Positions 1-9,204 of a stretch of DNA of 64,000 nucleotides are shown here, one piece after another. A program made the translations under genes and the position numbers. Below the pieces are notes generated by a model. It made no database searches and was not told the origin of the DNA. It saw only the letters and a program-made list of their open reading frames with translations. Location of the stretch: contig NZ_LMJJ01000009.1 in assembly GCF_001429285.1 (NCBI RefSeq), forward strand, positions 59,067 through 123,066, in the 5' to 3' direction. Each line of letters begins with the position of its first letter. Position 1 is the first letter of the stretch. The stretch is from Ensifer sp. Root278. Its GTDB lineage: Bacteria; Pseudomonadota; Alphaproteobacteria; Rhizobiales; Rhizobiaceae.

Positions 1-672
1 CACCACCTTCGCCTCGCTCATGCCCTTGGAATGGGCGGTGCGGATGAAATCGGCGTTCAATACGTCGAGCACGCCGGCCCGCGTGGTGCGTGCGAGCAGC
101 GCCAGCGGCGTGACACCGAGGGTTACGGCAGGCAGGATGAGGTTTCGCAACGAGCCGTCGCCATAGCCGAAACTCGGCAACCAGTTCAACTGCAGGGCGA
201 AAAGATACATCATCAACAGGCCGAGCCAGAATTGCGGCATCGACAGACCTGAGACCGCGCCGATCATCGTCACCGTATCGAGGATCGAACCTGGCCGGAG
301 TGCTGCAAGGAAGCCGAGCGGCACGCCGACGACAATGGCAAAGGCCATGGCGGCGACGGCAAGCTGAAGCGAGGCGCCCATGCGATCGTTGATGAGGTCG
401 ACAACCGGCTGGCGCGTGCGGAAGCTGGTACCGAGATCGAACCGCGCGAGATCCGTGACATAGGTCACGAAGCGCTCCATCAGCGGTTTATTGAGCCCGA
501 ACTCCTCGTTGAGGCGAGCAATCATTTGCGGATCTGCGGCACGCTTGCCGTCAGCAAAGAGGCTGGCCGCGAAGGTACCGGGAACGACGGAGAAGATAAC
601 GAAGATCAGCAGCGCCACCACGACGATCGTCGGGACGACCTGCAGGATGCGGCGCAAGGTAAAACGAAACAT
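1..672 (-). CDS. Dipeptide/oligopeptide ABC transporter permease, DppB type (3' end outside window)
   Basis: This is the N-terminal 224 residues of an inner-membrane permease that runs off the left edge. It begins MFRFTLRRILQ, followed by a first membrane helix, a short periplasmic segment containing the family pattern 'EFGLNKPLMERF' and 'DLGTSFRTRQPV', and then further hydrophobic helices. The start at 672 has a GGAA five to six bases upstream; an in-frame ATG at 684 would add four residues and is also possible. It lies 81 bases downstream of the binding-protein gene on the same strand, with a hairpin between them, so it is the second gene of a peptide-type importer whose remaining parts lie to the left. 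Substrate is unknown. Confidence 0.9.
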   Translation of the reverse strand, partial: MFRFTLRRILQVVPTIVVVALLIFVIFSVVPGTFAASLFADGKRAADPQMIARLNEEFGLNKPLMERFVTYVTDLARFDLGTSFRTRQPVVDLINDRMGASLQLAVAAMAFAIVVGVPLGFLAALRPGSILDTVTMIGAVSGLSMPQFWLGLLMMYLFALQLNWLPSFGYGDGSLRNLILPAVTLGVTPLALLARTTRAGVLDVLNADFIRTAHSKGMSEAKVV

Positions 673-719
673 GAGCGGTTCCATTTTGGCCACCCGGACG
701 GGCGGGACAACTGATGTGT

Positions 720-739
720 GGGGCGGCCGAAGCCGCCCC
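720..739 (-). terminator. GC-rich hairpin between binding-protein and permease genes
   Basis: A perfect 8-bp stem (GGGGCGGC pairing with GCCGCCCC) closes a four-base CGAA loop, just downstream of the binding-protein stop codon at 754. There is no T-run, so it is more likely a partial terminator or mRNA 3' stabiliser than a full stop. Confidence 0.6.
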
Positions 740-753
740 GAACCTCTCAAGGC

Positions 754-2346
754 TTATTTGCGCCCATCCGGCGCCGTTTCGTCGATCCAGATCTCGTCAT
801 AGGGCTGGACCGCCAGTTCCGTCGCGTTCGGAACAAGGCCGTGGATCCATGGCTGATAGGCCATGACAGCCTTGTTGTAGTTGAAGAACCAGACCGGCGC
901 GTCGTCCTGCACGATGTTGTTGGCCTGGCGCAGCAGGTCGTTCTGCTTGGCCGAGTCTCGCTCCTGCTGGGCTGCCTCATAGAGCTTGTCGAACTCCGGG
1001 CTCGCATAGCTCGCGTAGTTGCAGGCGGACTGCGGCGTCTTGGAATAATAGCAACGCAGCGCATTCAGCGGATCGGGACCGGAAAGGTTCGACCAGATGA
1101 AGGCCTGGAAGTTGTTCGACGTCACGGCGTCACCGAGCGCCGAGCTTTCGACCGGCTTCGGCTTTACCGAGATGCCGACCTTTTTCAGCATCGGCAGGAT
1201 GGCCTCGACGATCGGCACGCCCCAGCTTTCGTTCGGGCTCGCCGTCACTTCGAACTCGAAGCCGTCGGCATAGCCTGCTTCCGCCAGAAGGGCCTTCGCC
1301 TTGTCGGGATCAAAGGCATAGGGCACCTTGTCCTTGTCGAAGGCAGGCGAGGAAATCGGCAGCCACCCGGCGGCGGGGTAAGCCTTGTTCTTGACGAGGC
1401 GTTCGATGATCAGCGGCGCGTTGATCGCGTGGTTGATCGCCTGGCGTACCCGCTTGTCCTTGAACGGTTCGAAGGCCGGGTTGAAGCCGATATTGCGCGT
1501 ATAGACCTCGGCGACTTCGAGCAGATGATCCTTTAGAACTTCCTCGCCCTGATAGGCCTGGTACTGGGTGGGGCCGAGAATGGAGACGTCGATTTCCTTG
1601 TTGCGGAAAGCGACGTCGCGGGCGGCGTCCTCGGCCATCAGCACGATGTTGATACGGTCGAGATAGGGCTTACCCTCTTCGTAATACTTGTCGAACTTCT
1701 CGACGACGACCTGCGAACCCGGCACGTGCTCCTTGAAGACGAAGGCGCCGAGGCCGAAGGGGGTCTTTGCGAAGCTCGATTCATCCTCGACATTCGACGG
1801 ATAGATGACCGTCGTGTTCTGCATTAGCGGGAAGCCGGGATTGATCGGGCCTGTGTAGGTGATCTCCAGCGTGTGGTCATCGATCTTCTTGAGGCCGGAA
1901 ATCTCCTCCGCCTTGCCGGCGATGAAATCTTCCGCGCCCTTGATGACGGCAATGTAGCTGGCGCCCGGGAAGGCATTCTTCGGGTTGGCGATGCGCTTGT
2001 AGCTGTAGATGATGTCGTCTGCCGTCAGCGGCTTGCCGTTGTGGAAGACGGCATTGTCGCGCAGGTGATAGGTGTGCACCGTGCCGTCTTCGGAGACGTC
2101 TTCCGAGGTTGCCAGTTCCAGCACCGGCTTGTTCTGGTTCGAATCCCAGCTGTAAAGCGCGCGGTGGATAGCCTGGGTGATGAATTCTTCCTGCGTGTTC
2201 GGGCTCGCCTGCACGTCGAGTGTGGCGAAGCTCGAGCCATAGGGGGCGGTGAAGACCAGCGTCCCGCCATGGCGCTCGCCCGCGGCCAGCGCTCCTGTGG
2301 CCACCCCGAGACTAAGCATTGCGGCCAGTGTCAATCTTTTCAGCAT
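754..2346 (-). CDS. Peptide-type ABC transporter substrate-binding protein (family 5)
   Basis: This 530-residue periplasmic protein has a clear signal peptide (MLKRLTLAAMLSLGVATGALAA, cleavage after ALA). The mature part has the family-5 (DppA/OppA) layout: an early 'GTLVFTAPYGSSFATLDVQ' style strand, 'HLRDNAVFHNGKPLTADDI' and 'RQAINHAINAP' in the second lobe. It would capture a peptide or other organic solute for the permease encoded downstream. An amidohydrolase gene ends 55 bases upstream of its start, so the two are probably co-transcribed and the solute may be an amide or N-acyl compound. The exact ligand cannot be read from the sequence. Confidence 0.92.
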   Translation of the reverse strand: MLKRLTLAAMLSLGVATGALAAGERHGGTLVFTAPYGSSFATLDVQASPNTQEEFITQAIHRALYSWDSNQNKPVLELATSEDVSEDGTVHTYHLRDNAVFHNGKPLTADDIIYSYKRIANPKNAFPGASYIAVIKGAEDFIAGKAEEISGLKKIDDHTLEITYTGPINPGFPLMQNTTVIYPSNVEDESSFAKTPFGLGAFVFKEHVPGSQVVVEKFDKYYEEGKPYLDRINIVLMAEDAARDVAFRNKEIDVSILGPTQYQAYQGEEVLKDHLLEVAEVYTRNIGFNPAFEPFKDKRVRQAINHAINAPLIIERLVKNKAYPAAGWLPISSPAFDKDKVPYAFDPDKAKALLAEAGYADGFEFEVTASPNESWGVPIVEAILPMLKKVGISVKPKPVESSALGDAVTSNNFQAFIWSNLSGPDPLNALRCYYSKTPQSACNYASYASPEFDKLYEAAQQERDSAKQNDLLRQANNIVQDDAPVWFFNYNKAVMAYQPWIHGLVPNATELAVQPYDEIWIDETAPDGRK

Positions 2347-2401
2347 GCTGTTTTCCCTCTCGTGCCGTTTTCGGCTTTGTGTTGATCAGTCCGGCAGGCC
2401 G

Positions 2402-4027
2402 TCAGCGCGCGTCATGCACGACGCGGCCCGCAAGCAGGGTCATCAGGCAGCGTGTGCCTGAGAGAATGGTATCCGCCGGCGCCTCCAGCAGGTCGTTGTC
2501 GAAGACGGCGATGTCCGCCCACTGGCCAGGTACCAGCCTGCCCTTCACACCTTCCGCCTTCTGCGAATAGGCGCCGTATTCCGTGTAGGCCTGTAACGCC
2601 TCCTCACGGCTCAGCTTCTCCGCCTCCGCCATCACGGTGCCCCTGCCGGTCTTGCGCGTGATCATGGCGTGAAGGTTCGGGAAGGGATCGGGCAAGCAGA
2701 CGGGAGAATCCGAGCCAGTCGAGGCCTTGAGGCCCATGCGCATCCAGGTACCGATCTGGTAGGAGGCCTTGCCGCGCTCCTCGCCGAGCACGGAGACGTA
2801 GCTGTCGCCGAAATCGTGGATGAAGGCCATCTGCGGCGCGGGCAGGATGCCGGCGGCCTTCATGCGCGCATCTTGCCCGGGCGATGAGAAGCCGCAGTGC
2901 TCGATGCGGTGACGCCGGTCCGGATCGGGATTGGCGGCAAGCGCCTTTTCATAGGCGGTGACAAGCTGTTCGATCGCACCGTCACCGATGGCATGGCAGG
3001 CCATCTGATAGCCCCGATCGTGGCAGGACTTGACGATCGCCTCGACCTCCGCGTCGGGCAGCATCTGCACGCCGATATTGTCGGGCTCGCCCAAATAGGG
3101 TTTCGTCATCCAGGCGGTGCGCCCGCCGGCCGAGCCATCGAGAAAGATCTTCACCGCGCCAACGCGCAACATATCGTCGCCAGCGCCGGATATGAGACCC
3201 GCGCGCCAGGAATCCTCGACGATCGAGACACCGGGGTCGCCGAGCAGCGTCAGCCAGACGCGCACCGGCAGGCGACCGGAAAGCTTGGCCATCTCATAGG
3301 CCTGGATTTCGGCAAAGCCCGCGAGTTGGCCGACGGCCGCATCCATGCAGCTGGTAATGCCGAGCGACAGAAGATAACGCCCTGCGCGCTCAATACCGTC
3401 GATCAGTTCCTCCGTCGTCACCTCCGGCATGGCACCCTTGATGAGGTTCTGCGCATTTTCCGCGAGGAAGCCGTTGAGACGGCCGTCAGTGGTGCCGATC
3501 ACACCGCCATCCGGCACCGGCGTCGCCTCGGTGACATCAGCCAGCCTCAGCGCCAGCGAATTCGCGATGGCGACATGGCCGCAGGCCCGCGTCAGCAGCA
3601 CAGGATGATCCGGCACCGCCCGGTCGAGATCCTCTCGGGTCGGATGCCGGCCAACATCGAGCTTGACCTGGTCATAGCCCCGCGCCCGCACCCAGGTGCC
3701 TTTCGGGGTGGCGGCGGCACGCTCGGCAAGCTTTTTGAGCAGGACGGCAAGTGTCGGCGCGGCGGCAGGCGTCGCATCGACCCAACCCATGGTAATGCCG
3801 GTCGAGATCAGGTGCAGGTGGTTGTCGATGAGGCCGGGGCTGGCGAAACGGCCTTCGAGGTCGATGACCTCCGTGCGCGGCCCCTTGAGGCTCAGCATGT
3901 CAGCGTCGCTGCCGGTGGCCAGGACCTTGCCCTGCCAGATGGCAAGGGCCTCGCTGATCCCCTCCTCCCTGCCCCGCCAGATTCGGCCATTGCGCAGGAT
4001 AAGATCAGCGTGAAGCTGGAAGGCCAT
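2402..4027 (-). CDS. Amidohydrolase family 3 protein (YtcJ-like metal-dependent hydrolase)
   Basis: A 541-residue cytoplasmic metallo-amidohydrolase. The beta-sandwich start leads to the metal-binding 'GLIDNHLH' at residues 66-72 (H70, H72). Later come 'KIFLDGSAGG', 'CHAIGDGAIEQ', 'RIEHCGF' and 'STGSDSPV', the usual histidines and aspartate of the amidohydrolase TIM barrel. The chosen start has GGGAG eight bases upstream; the longer open frame to 4108 has no ribosome site and lacks family similarity. The gene begins a unit with the downstream peptide-type importer, which suggests it cleaves an imported amide or N-acylated compound. It is transcribed divergently from a HypT-like LysR gene. Confidence 0.9.
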   Translation of the reverse strand: MAFQLHADLILRNGRIWRGREEGISEALAIWQGKVLATGSDADMLSLKGPRTEVIDLEGRFASPGLIDNHLHLISTGITMGWVDATPAAAPTLAVLLKKLAERAAATPKGTWVRARGYDQVKLDVGRHPTREDLDRAVPDHPVLLTRACGHVAIANSLALRLADVTEATPVPDGGVIGTTDGRLNGFLAENAQNLIKGAMPEVTTEELIDGIERAGRYLLSLGITSCMDAAVGQLAGFAEIQAYEMAKLSGRLPVRVWLTLLGDPGVSIVEDSWRAGLISGAGDDMLRVGAVKIFLDGSAGGRTAWMTKPYLGEPDNIGVQMLPDAEVEAIVKSCHDRGYQMACHAIGDGAIEQLVTAYEKALAANPDPDRRHRIEHCGFSSPGQDARMKAAGILPAPQMAFIHDFGDSYVSVLGEERGKASYQIGTWMRMGLKASTGSDSPVCLPDPFPNLHAMITRKTGRGTVMAEAEKLSREEALQAYTEYGAYSQKAEGVKGRLVPGQWADIAVFDNDLLEAPADTILSGTRCLMTLLAGRVVHDAR

Positions 4028-4053
4028 TAACAATCTCCCTTTTGTTATCAGCC

Positions 4054-4086
4054 TGATTTCGCAGCCTCCTCTGCTGGCTGAAATCA
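4054..4086. promoter_or_regulatory. Imperfect dyad in the amidohydrolase leader region
   Basis: TGATTT...AGCC on the left is mirrored by GGCT...AAATCA on the right, 27-60 bases upstream of the amidohydrolase start and inside the divergent region shared with the LysR gene at 4232. It could be a LysR operator or an mRNA hairpin; the sequence alone does not decide. Confidence 0.35.
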
Positions 4087-4231
4087 GAACTGTTTGCCTT
4101 GGGCGCAACGTGGAAGGTTTGTTGGGGTTTGGCTAATTCGCTTTTAGCAAAGGCTGATGCAATATCGGCATAGCGATTTCTTTCCAACAACTTATGATCC
4201 CCTACAACTCTAACGCACAAGGGAGCTGGGC

Positions 4232-5173
4232 ATGGAGATCAAGTGGCTGGAGGACTTCGTGACACTCGCCGATACGTGGAGCTTTTCGCGCGCTGCCGAG
4301 TTGCGCAACGTGACGCAACCGGCCTTCAGCCGGCGCATCAAACAATTGGAGGGATGGCTCGGTGCGACGCTCATCAGCCGTGCCACCATGCCGGCGGAGT
4401 TGACGCCGGCAGGTCGGAATTTCCTCCCCATCGCGCAGGAGGCAATCCGAACGTTCTACGCGGCACGCGAGTCGCTGCGTCCGTCTCACGAAGAGGGTCT
4501 CATCCGCTTCGCCGCGCTCCACACGCTGACGGTAACGATCTTCCCGCGCTGGCTCAAACTGCTGGAAAAGGCAGGCGGCGCCTTCAGCACCTCGCTGATG
4601 GCAGACCGTGGCGGCATCGAAGCGAACCTCGAGGCCCTCATCGGCGACGAGGCAGATTTCTTCCTGACCTATGCCCATTCGGAGGTGCCGTTCCACCTCG
4701 ACCGCGGACAGTTCTCGTCGCTGACAATCGCACATGACCGGCTGATCCCGCTTGCCGCGGCAAACGTTTCCCTGGCCGGAGGCACGCTGCCGGGGCTGCA
4801 CATTCTCGACCGCGCCGTCGCCCAGCCAAGGCTCGCCATCCCCTATCTGAGCTACGGGTTCAATTCGTTTTTCGGTGTCGCCCTTTCCCGCCTTATGCTC
4901 CGGCGTCCGCCTTTCCGGCGCCGCACCACACATGAGAACACGATCAGCGCCGGGCTGATGAACATGGCGATGACAGGGGCCGGCGTCTGCTGGCTGCCGG
5001 AGAGCCTCGCGCACGACGTGATCGAGGCCGGGGGCCTCGTGCCCGCCTCCGCGGATGCGGGATGGAACCTCGACCTCGAAATTCGCCTCTACCGTCACGC
5101 CGCGTCGCGCAACCGCAGGGTCGAAGACCTCTGGCAAACAGCAAAGCTGCTCTTGGAGCGTGAACCCGCCTGA
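4232..5173 (+). CDS. LysR-family transcriptional regulator, HypT/YjiE-like
   Basis: This 313-residue regulator has the N-terminal winged helix-turn-helix ('FSRAAELRNVTQPAFSRRIKQLE', shown here only as the motif region near residues 18-42) and a ligand-binding domain. The opening 'MEIKWLEDFVTLAD' and 'WLPESLAHDVI' near the C-terminus resemble E. coli HypT (YjiE/QseD) more than typical CysB-like regulators. Its position, divergent from the amidohydrolase and importer, suggests that it controls those genes. Its stop codon abuts the stop codon of the convergent D-aminopeptidase gene with no spacer. A second member of the same subfamily is encoded at 13242. Confidence 0.92.
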   Translation: MEIKWLEDFVTLADTWSFSRAAELRNVTQPAFSRRIKQLEGWLGATLISRATMPAELTPAGRNFLPIAQEAIRTFYAARESLRPSHEEGLIRFAALHTLTVTIFPRWLKLLEKAGGAFSTSLMADRGGIEANLEALIGDEADFFLTYAHSEVPFHLDRGQFSSLTIAHDRLIPLAAANVSLAGGTLPGLHILDRAVAQPRLAIPYLSYGFNSFFGVALSRLMLRRPPFRRRTTHENTISAGLMNMAMTGAGVCWLPESLAHDVIEAGGLVPASADAGWNLDLEIRLYRHAASRNRRVEDLWQTAKLLLEREPA

Positions 5174-5974
5174 TCAGGCTTTCAGGAAGACCAGCGCGCG
5201 CAGAATTTCCGCAAAATCCGCGTGCTTGAAGGCGACGGCGCGGGGACCGTGCGCGTAGGCGCCGGGATACCAGCCGGCACGATAGGCATCCGTCGGATTA
5301 TTGAACTCGATCACCACCTCGTAGCGCTCTGCCCTTCTCGGCAGGACCTGTGCGAAATCGCCGGAAAGCGCCTCTGCTACGCCTTCGCGAATGAGCCGGC
5401 GCGACCAGGCCGGGGAGATCGAAGTCGTCGAACGACCTTTCCCCTCCAGCGTTTCCACGGACTTCAGCCCCGGCACCATGGCCCGCGCCTGCGAGCAAAT
5501 GCCCGCATCGCCGGCAAGGAAGACCGACGGCACGCCGTAGCCGGCGGCGCAGAGCGCGTTGACGGTGAATTCCGAGGCGACCTCGCCATTGAGGAGCAGG
5601 CGCGAGATGCGCATGGTGGAGGTATGGGCGAGCGGATTGTCCTCGCTGCCGGCTTTGGAGTGATAGCCCGTATAGATCGCCGCGGCGAAGCCGGCATCGA
5701 GGCCGAACATCATGGCATCCGGATGGCCGGACCAGCCGCGCACGATGCGGACGTAGTCGGGTAAGCGGTCGAGAATGAGGTTGCGGCCGCTGTCATGGGC
5801 GTCTTTCACCACGACTTCGGTCGCGCCCGCGGCGCGCGCCCCCTCGCAGGCGGCGACCACCTCGGCGGTCATCAGGGCTCGGAATTCGGCCCAGTCGGCA
5901 TGGGTACGCTCGGCCTCGTCCCAATGGGCGATGCCTGCGGTACCCTCGATATCGGCGGAGATAAAGACTTTCAT
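5174..5974 (-). CDS. dppA: M55-family D-aminopeptidase, DppA-like
   Basis: A 266-residue zinc aminopeptidase of peptidase family M55, whose characterised Bacillus member releases D-Ala from short peptides. The ligands of that enzyme are recognisable: D8 and E10 in 'SADIEG', H60 in 'KDAHD', H105 in 'YTGYHS', a glutamate near 131-135, and the putative catalytic H117 in 'LAHTST'. The start is set by a GGAGG nine to ten bases upstream; the longer frame to 6049 adds unrelated sequence. It is the last gene of the minus-strand importer operon, after a 384-base gap. In its setting it would process D-residue-containing peptides such as peptidoglycan fragments. The symbol follows the Bacillus peptidase, not the binding protein of the same name. 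Confidence 0.9.
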   Translation of the reverse strand: MKVFISADIEGTAGIAHWDEAERTHADWAEFRALMTAEVVAACEGARAAGATEVVVKDAHDSGRNLILDRLPDYVRIVRGWSGHPDAMMFGLDAGFAAAIYTGYHSKAGSEDNPLAHTSTMRISRLLLNGEVASEFTVNALCAAGYGVPSVFLAGDAGICSQARAMVPGLKSVETLEGKGRSTTSISPAWSRRLIREGVAEALSGDFAQVLPRRAERYEVVIEFNNPTDAYRAGWYPGAYAHGPRAVAFKHADFAEILRALVFLKA

Positions 5975-6358
5975 AGGCGGTTCCTCCTTCGGTCTGTCGG
6001 CAACTACGGGGTAGGTGCGGTCGTTTCGGGCAAGCGTCGCGGGGCCCAAGCACGTTCAGTGCCGCCGACGACTTGGTCTCTGCGGACGATCGGGGAGCAC
6101 GGTCGAGACGGTCATCGGAGCGGCGCTACTGGCAGGCGGACAGCGCTATGCGATCTATTCGCGCGTCGTTTGCACGGAACATTGGTGCAACTCGCCGCCA
6201 CTGACCAATTCAATTTGGGCAAAACTCCATGCAAAAATCGCCTAATTCCTGATACTTCAATTACTTATTGGCTCACCCACAAACGGACATCCGCGCTCCG
6301 TCGACGGACGGCCGGACTCTACCGACACCAGCTTCGGCCGCGGCGCTGCCTCTCAGGT
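5975..6358. other. Intergenic region between BioF-like and D-aminopeptidase genes
   Basis: 384 bases with no convincing gene. The part near 6236-6275 is AT-richer and could carry a separate promoter for the D-aminopeptidase, but no clear -35/-10 pair was identified. Confidence 0.5.
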
Positions 6359-7465
6359 TTAAAGAAGCTCGGCCATCGACTGTAGGAGCCGATCGATCTG
6401 GTGAGGCGTGTGCTCGGAAAACACCGCAAGCCGCATGGTCGAGACGTCTGACGCATCGGAATAGCCGCCGGGCTGCTGCACCCTGACGATGATGTCGCGC
6501 TCCGCAAGACGATCGCGCAATTGCTCGAGGTCGGTGACGCCCTTGATGGTGACGATCGGCACTGGCGTGTCGGCGACTTCGAAACCCAGTGCCCGCAGCC
6601 CGCTGCGCATGTGCTTGACGTTGCGGACGAGATTGGCACGCTTTTCCGGCGTCGTTTGCAGAACCCGCAACGATGCTGCGGCGGCGGCCGCAAGACCCGG
6701 AGGCGCCGGCGAGGCACCGCGCATGATCATGGCATTGCCCGCGATCTTCGCGGCAAGATCCGCGCCACCAGGGACGATGCCGCCAAGCGCACCGAATGCC
6801 TTGCTCATCGTACCGGCAAGATAGTTGCCCTCGCCTTCGAGCCCCGCATGTTGCAGCGATCCGCGGCCGGTCTCGCCAAGGACGCCAACGCCATGGGAAT
6901 CGTCGATGCAGAGCAATGCGCCATCATAGGAGGCCATCGCTTGCCGGAAATCTGCAAGCGGCGCCAACTTGCCCGAGGACGGAAAAACGCCATCCGTCAG
7001 AACCGCCGGCCGCTCGCCCGGTTTCACATGCTGCGACAATTGCGCGGCCAGATCGTCCGGGTCGGCATGGCGAAATACATGGATCCGCTTGCCGAGCGTC
7101 GGGATTGCGTCGCGGGTGCTGTAATGCGTCGCCGAATCCATCAGGATCACGTCGAAATCGTCGCGCAAGCCCTGCAGCAGCACCATCGGGCTGGTGTAGC
7201 CGGAGATCATGTAGACGACCTCCTCGGTGCCGAACCAGTCGCGCAGACGCCCCTGCAGGTCGGCATAGACCTGCATGTGGGCGAGCGTGCCCGGGCCCAT
7301 GCCGTACTGCCTGGTGGCGTCGCAGGCCGCCTCGATCACTTCGGGGTGGCCGTGCAGGCAGAAGTAGGACGTGCCGCAATAATAGTCGACCTCGCGCCCG
7401 CCGATGAACATGCGGGCGCCCAGGGGTGACTCCATGCTGATCGGAGCGCTGATCGGAGCGGCCAT
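6359..7465 (-). CDS. PLP-dependent alpha-oxoamine synthase-family enzyme (BioF/KBL-like)
   Basis: This 368-residue fold-type I PLP enzyme belongs to the group that condenses an amino acid with an acyl-CoA (8-amino-7-oxononanoate synthase, 2-amino-3-ketobutyrate CoA ligase, serine palmitoyltransferase) or cleaves the product. Diagnostic motifs are 'DDSHGVGVLGETGRG' (H191) and 'GTMSKAFGALGG' with the Schiff-base lysine K222. ATG at 7465 is chosen; a GTG at 7477 overlaps the stop of the upstream gene as GTGA and would couple translation, adding four residues. No biotin genes are near, and it lies between a serine hydrolase and a D-aminopeptidase, so amino-acid catabolism (for example a threonine/aminoketobutyrate type reaction) is more likely than biotin synthesis. 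Substrate is not certain. Confidence 0.85.
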   Translation of the reverse strand: MAAPISAPISMESPLGARMFIGGREVDYYCGTSYFCLHGHPEVIEAACDATRQYGMGPGTLAHMQVYADLQGRLRDWFGTEEVVYMISGYTSPMVLLQGLRDDFDVILMDSATHYSTRDAIPTLGKRIHVFRHADPDDLAAQLSQHVKPGERPAVLTDGVFPSSGKLAPLADFRQAMASYDGALLCIDDSHGVGVLGETGRGSLQHAGLEGEGNYLAGTMSKAFGALGGIVPGGADLAAKIAGNAMIMRGASPAPPGLAAAAAASLRVLQTTPEKRANLVRNVKHMRSGLRALGFEVADTPVPIVTIKGVTDLEQLRDRLAERDIIVRVQQPGGYSDASDVSTMRLAVFSEHTPHQIDRLLQSMAELL

Positions 7466-7473
7466 GGTCCGGC

Positions 7474-9150
7474 TCACGCCGCTTCCGCCTGGGACGGGCT
7501 GCGCCGTTCCAGGAACATCGGCCCGACGCGAATGCCGCGCTTGCCGTTGTCGTCGACGGCGTCGAGCTCGAGGATCTCGTCTTCGTAAAGCCGTCCATGC
7601 ATGCGGAAGCGGCCTTCCTCGACCGGCTCGCAAGTGTGGGTGCAGAAGTACTCGATCAGGCATTTCAGCCCGCCATGGCTGTAGGTCAGGTAGGTGATGT
7701 TGAAATCCGGCCCGTATTCGCCGAGATGTGGCGCGATCGCGTCGGGCACGGTTTCGTCCTCAGGCGCCTCGATGCGTGTCCACTTGGCATCCTTCCAAAC
7801 GAGCTTGCCGGCTTCGGGGAAGGAAAGGTTCATGTGGGCGTAGTCCGCGCCCCGCCCGTAGATACGACCATCGATGACGAAGTCGTTGCCGGCAACCGGA
7901 CGGATCCGGTGCGGCACACCCTCGCCCATCAGATAGATCTTGCCGTCCTTGGACTTGACCTCGACGATCTCCTGCGTGGTGTCGTCCCGATAGTAGCCCG
8001 GCAGGGTCTTGAACTGAGCTTCGGAGATCTCCGGAGGACGCTGTGTCCGCTCCGGCATCTTGCCCATCTTGCGCTCGGCAAGGACGATGCGCACGCCGTC
8101 GACGCCGAGCCACGAGGCGATCTGGTTGGCAAAATCAAGGGTCGCAAAGACCAGCACGCCGACGCCGGCGGCAGGCAGAAGCATCATCTGCGAGGCGTAG
8201 CCATAGACAGCACCGCCGTGACCGACGGAGGTCCAGCCATAGACGTCGCCGGAACCGAAGCACAGGCCATAGCCGTTGAGCGTCCTGTCGTGGCCGACCG
8301 GACGCTTGCCGAATGGCGTCCACATTTCGCGCAGCGACGCCGGCGAGATGATGGAATTCCCTTCCGTGTCGAAGCCGCCACGAAGCAGGCATTGGGCGTA
8401 GCGTGCCATGTCGCCGGTGGTGGAAAAAATGTTGCCGGCCGGCGAACCGCCGAGGCTGAACACAGGCGCCGGCGTGTCGCCGTCGAGCGTCCACATGTCG
8501 GCAGGCGCGAGCCGCTCGCGAATGCCGGGCGCCATGCCGCAGGAGGAGTTGTCCATGCCGAGCGGCTTCAGGATATTGGCGGCGACATAGTCCGAATAGC
8601 TCTGGCCGGCCACCGTCTCGATCACCCGGCCGACGACGGCGATGCCGGCATTGGAATAGTGCATCACCCCAAGGCTCGGGTCCTGCTTTAGAACAGAGCT
8701 TGCCAGCTCGTTGACCGTATCTTCGAGCGGCGGCCGGGTGGCGTCGAGATAGTGGCCGCTCTTCGGCTCGCGCACGAGACCGGCCGTATGGGTCATCAGC
8801 TTGCGCAGGCTGATGACCGAACCGTGTGGCCCGCCTTCAGCGTCGGCGAACGGGTTTTCCGGCTTGAAACCGGGCAGATAGGTCGAGACGTCGACATCGA
8901 TATCGACCAGGCCCTTCTCGACTAGCTGCATGATTGCCAGCGAGGTGAAGGTCTTGGTGATCGAGCCGATGCGGAAGCAGGTGTCCTTGCCCATGTCGAA
9001 ATGGCGGTCATGGCGCTGGACATGGCCTTCGGCAAGCACGCCGTCACGGTCGACAAGGGCGTAGGAGATCGACGGGATCGCCTTGTCCTCGACCTCGTAG
9101 CGGATCAGATCCTCGAACAGCTCGATGGACGCAGCAGACAGAGAGGACAT
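7474..9150 (-). CDS. Serine hydrolase of the S12/beta-lactamase class C superfamily with C-terminal extension
   Basis: A 558-residue protein whose first ~350 residues form a penicillin-recognising serine hydrolase: S63-x-x-K66 (in 'GSITKTF'), Y165-x-N167 (in 'HYSNAG') and H311-G-G313. About 200 further residues resemble the extra domains of D-aminopeptidase- or esterase-type S12 proteins. There is no obvious signal peptide, which argues for a cytoplasmic peptidase or esterase and not a resistance beta-lactamase. The start is set by GGAG about ten bases upstream. It follows two permease genes and precedes the BioF-like gene with a few bases between them. In that company a D-amino-acid peptidase or amidase role is likely. 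Confidence 0.88.
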   Translation of the reverse strand: MSSLSAASIELFEDLIRYEVEDKAIPSISYALVDRDGVLAEGHVQRHDRHFDMGKDTCFRIGSITKTFTSLAIMQLVEKGLVDIDVDVSTYLPGFKPENPFADAEGGPHGSVISLRKLMTHTAGLVREPKSGHYLDATRPPLEDTVNELASSVLKQDPSLGVMHYSNAGIAVVGRVIETVAGQSYSDYVAANILKPLGMDNSSCGMAPGIRERLAPADMWTLDGDTPAPVFSLGGSPAGNIFSTTGDMARYAQCLLRGGFDTEGNSIISPASLREMWTPFGKRPVGHDRTLNGYGLCFGSGDVYGWTSVGHGGAVYGYASQMMLLPAAGVGVLVFATLDFANQIASWLGVDGVRIVLAERKMGKMPERTQRPPEISEAQFKTLPGYYRDDTTQEIVEVKSKDGKIYLMGEGVPHRIRPVAGNDFVIDGRIYGRGADYAHMNLSFPEAGKLVWKDAKWTRIEAPEDETVPDAIAPHLGEYGPDFNITYLTYSHGGLKCLIEYFCTHTCEPVEEGRFRMHGRLYEDEILELDAVDDNGKRGIRVGPMFLERRSPSQAEAA

Positions 9151-9204
9151 GGAAAATGCTCCTTTGATCTTAAAGGGATTGGGGGACCTTAAAGGCATTG
9201 GGTC

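Noticed and set aside
2897..4030. 377-codon open frame opposite the amidohydrolase
   Set aside because: The minus-strand amidohydrolase has a full metal motif set; the plus frame has none.
6359..7465. Biotin-synthesis bioF
   Set aside because: No other biotin gene is near, and the operon is for peptide use; only the superfamily assignment is kept.
7474..9150. Resistance beta-lactamase
   Set aside because: No signal peptide, long C-terminal domain and a peptide-catabolic operon context favour an S12 peptidase or esterase.
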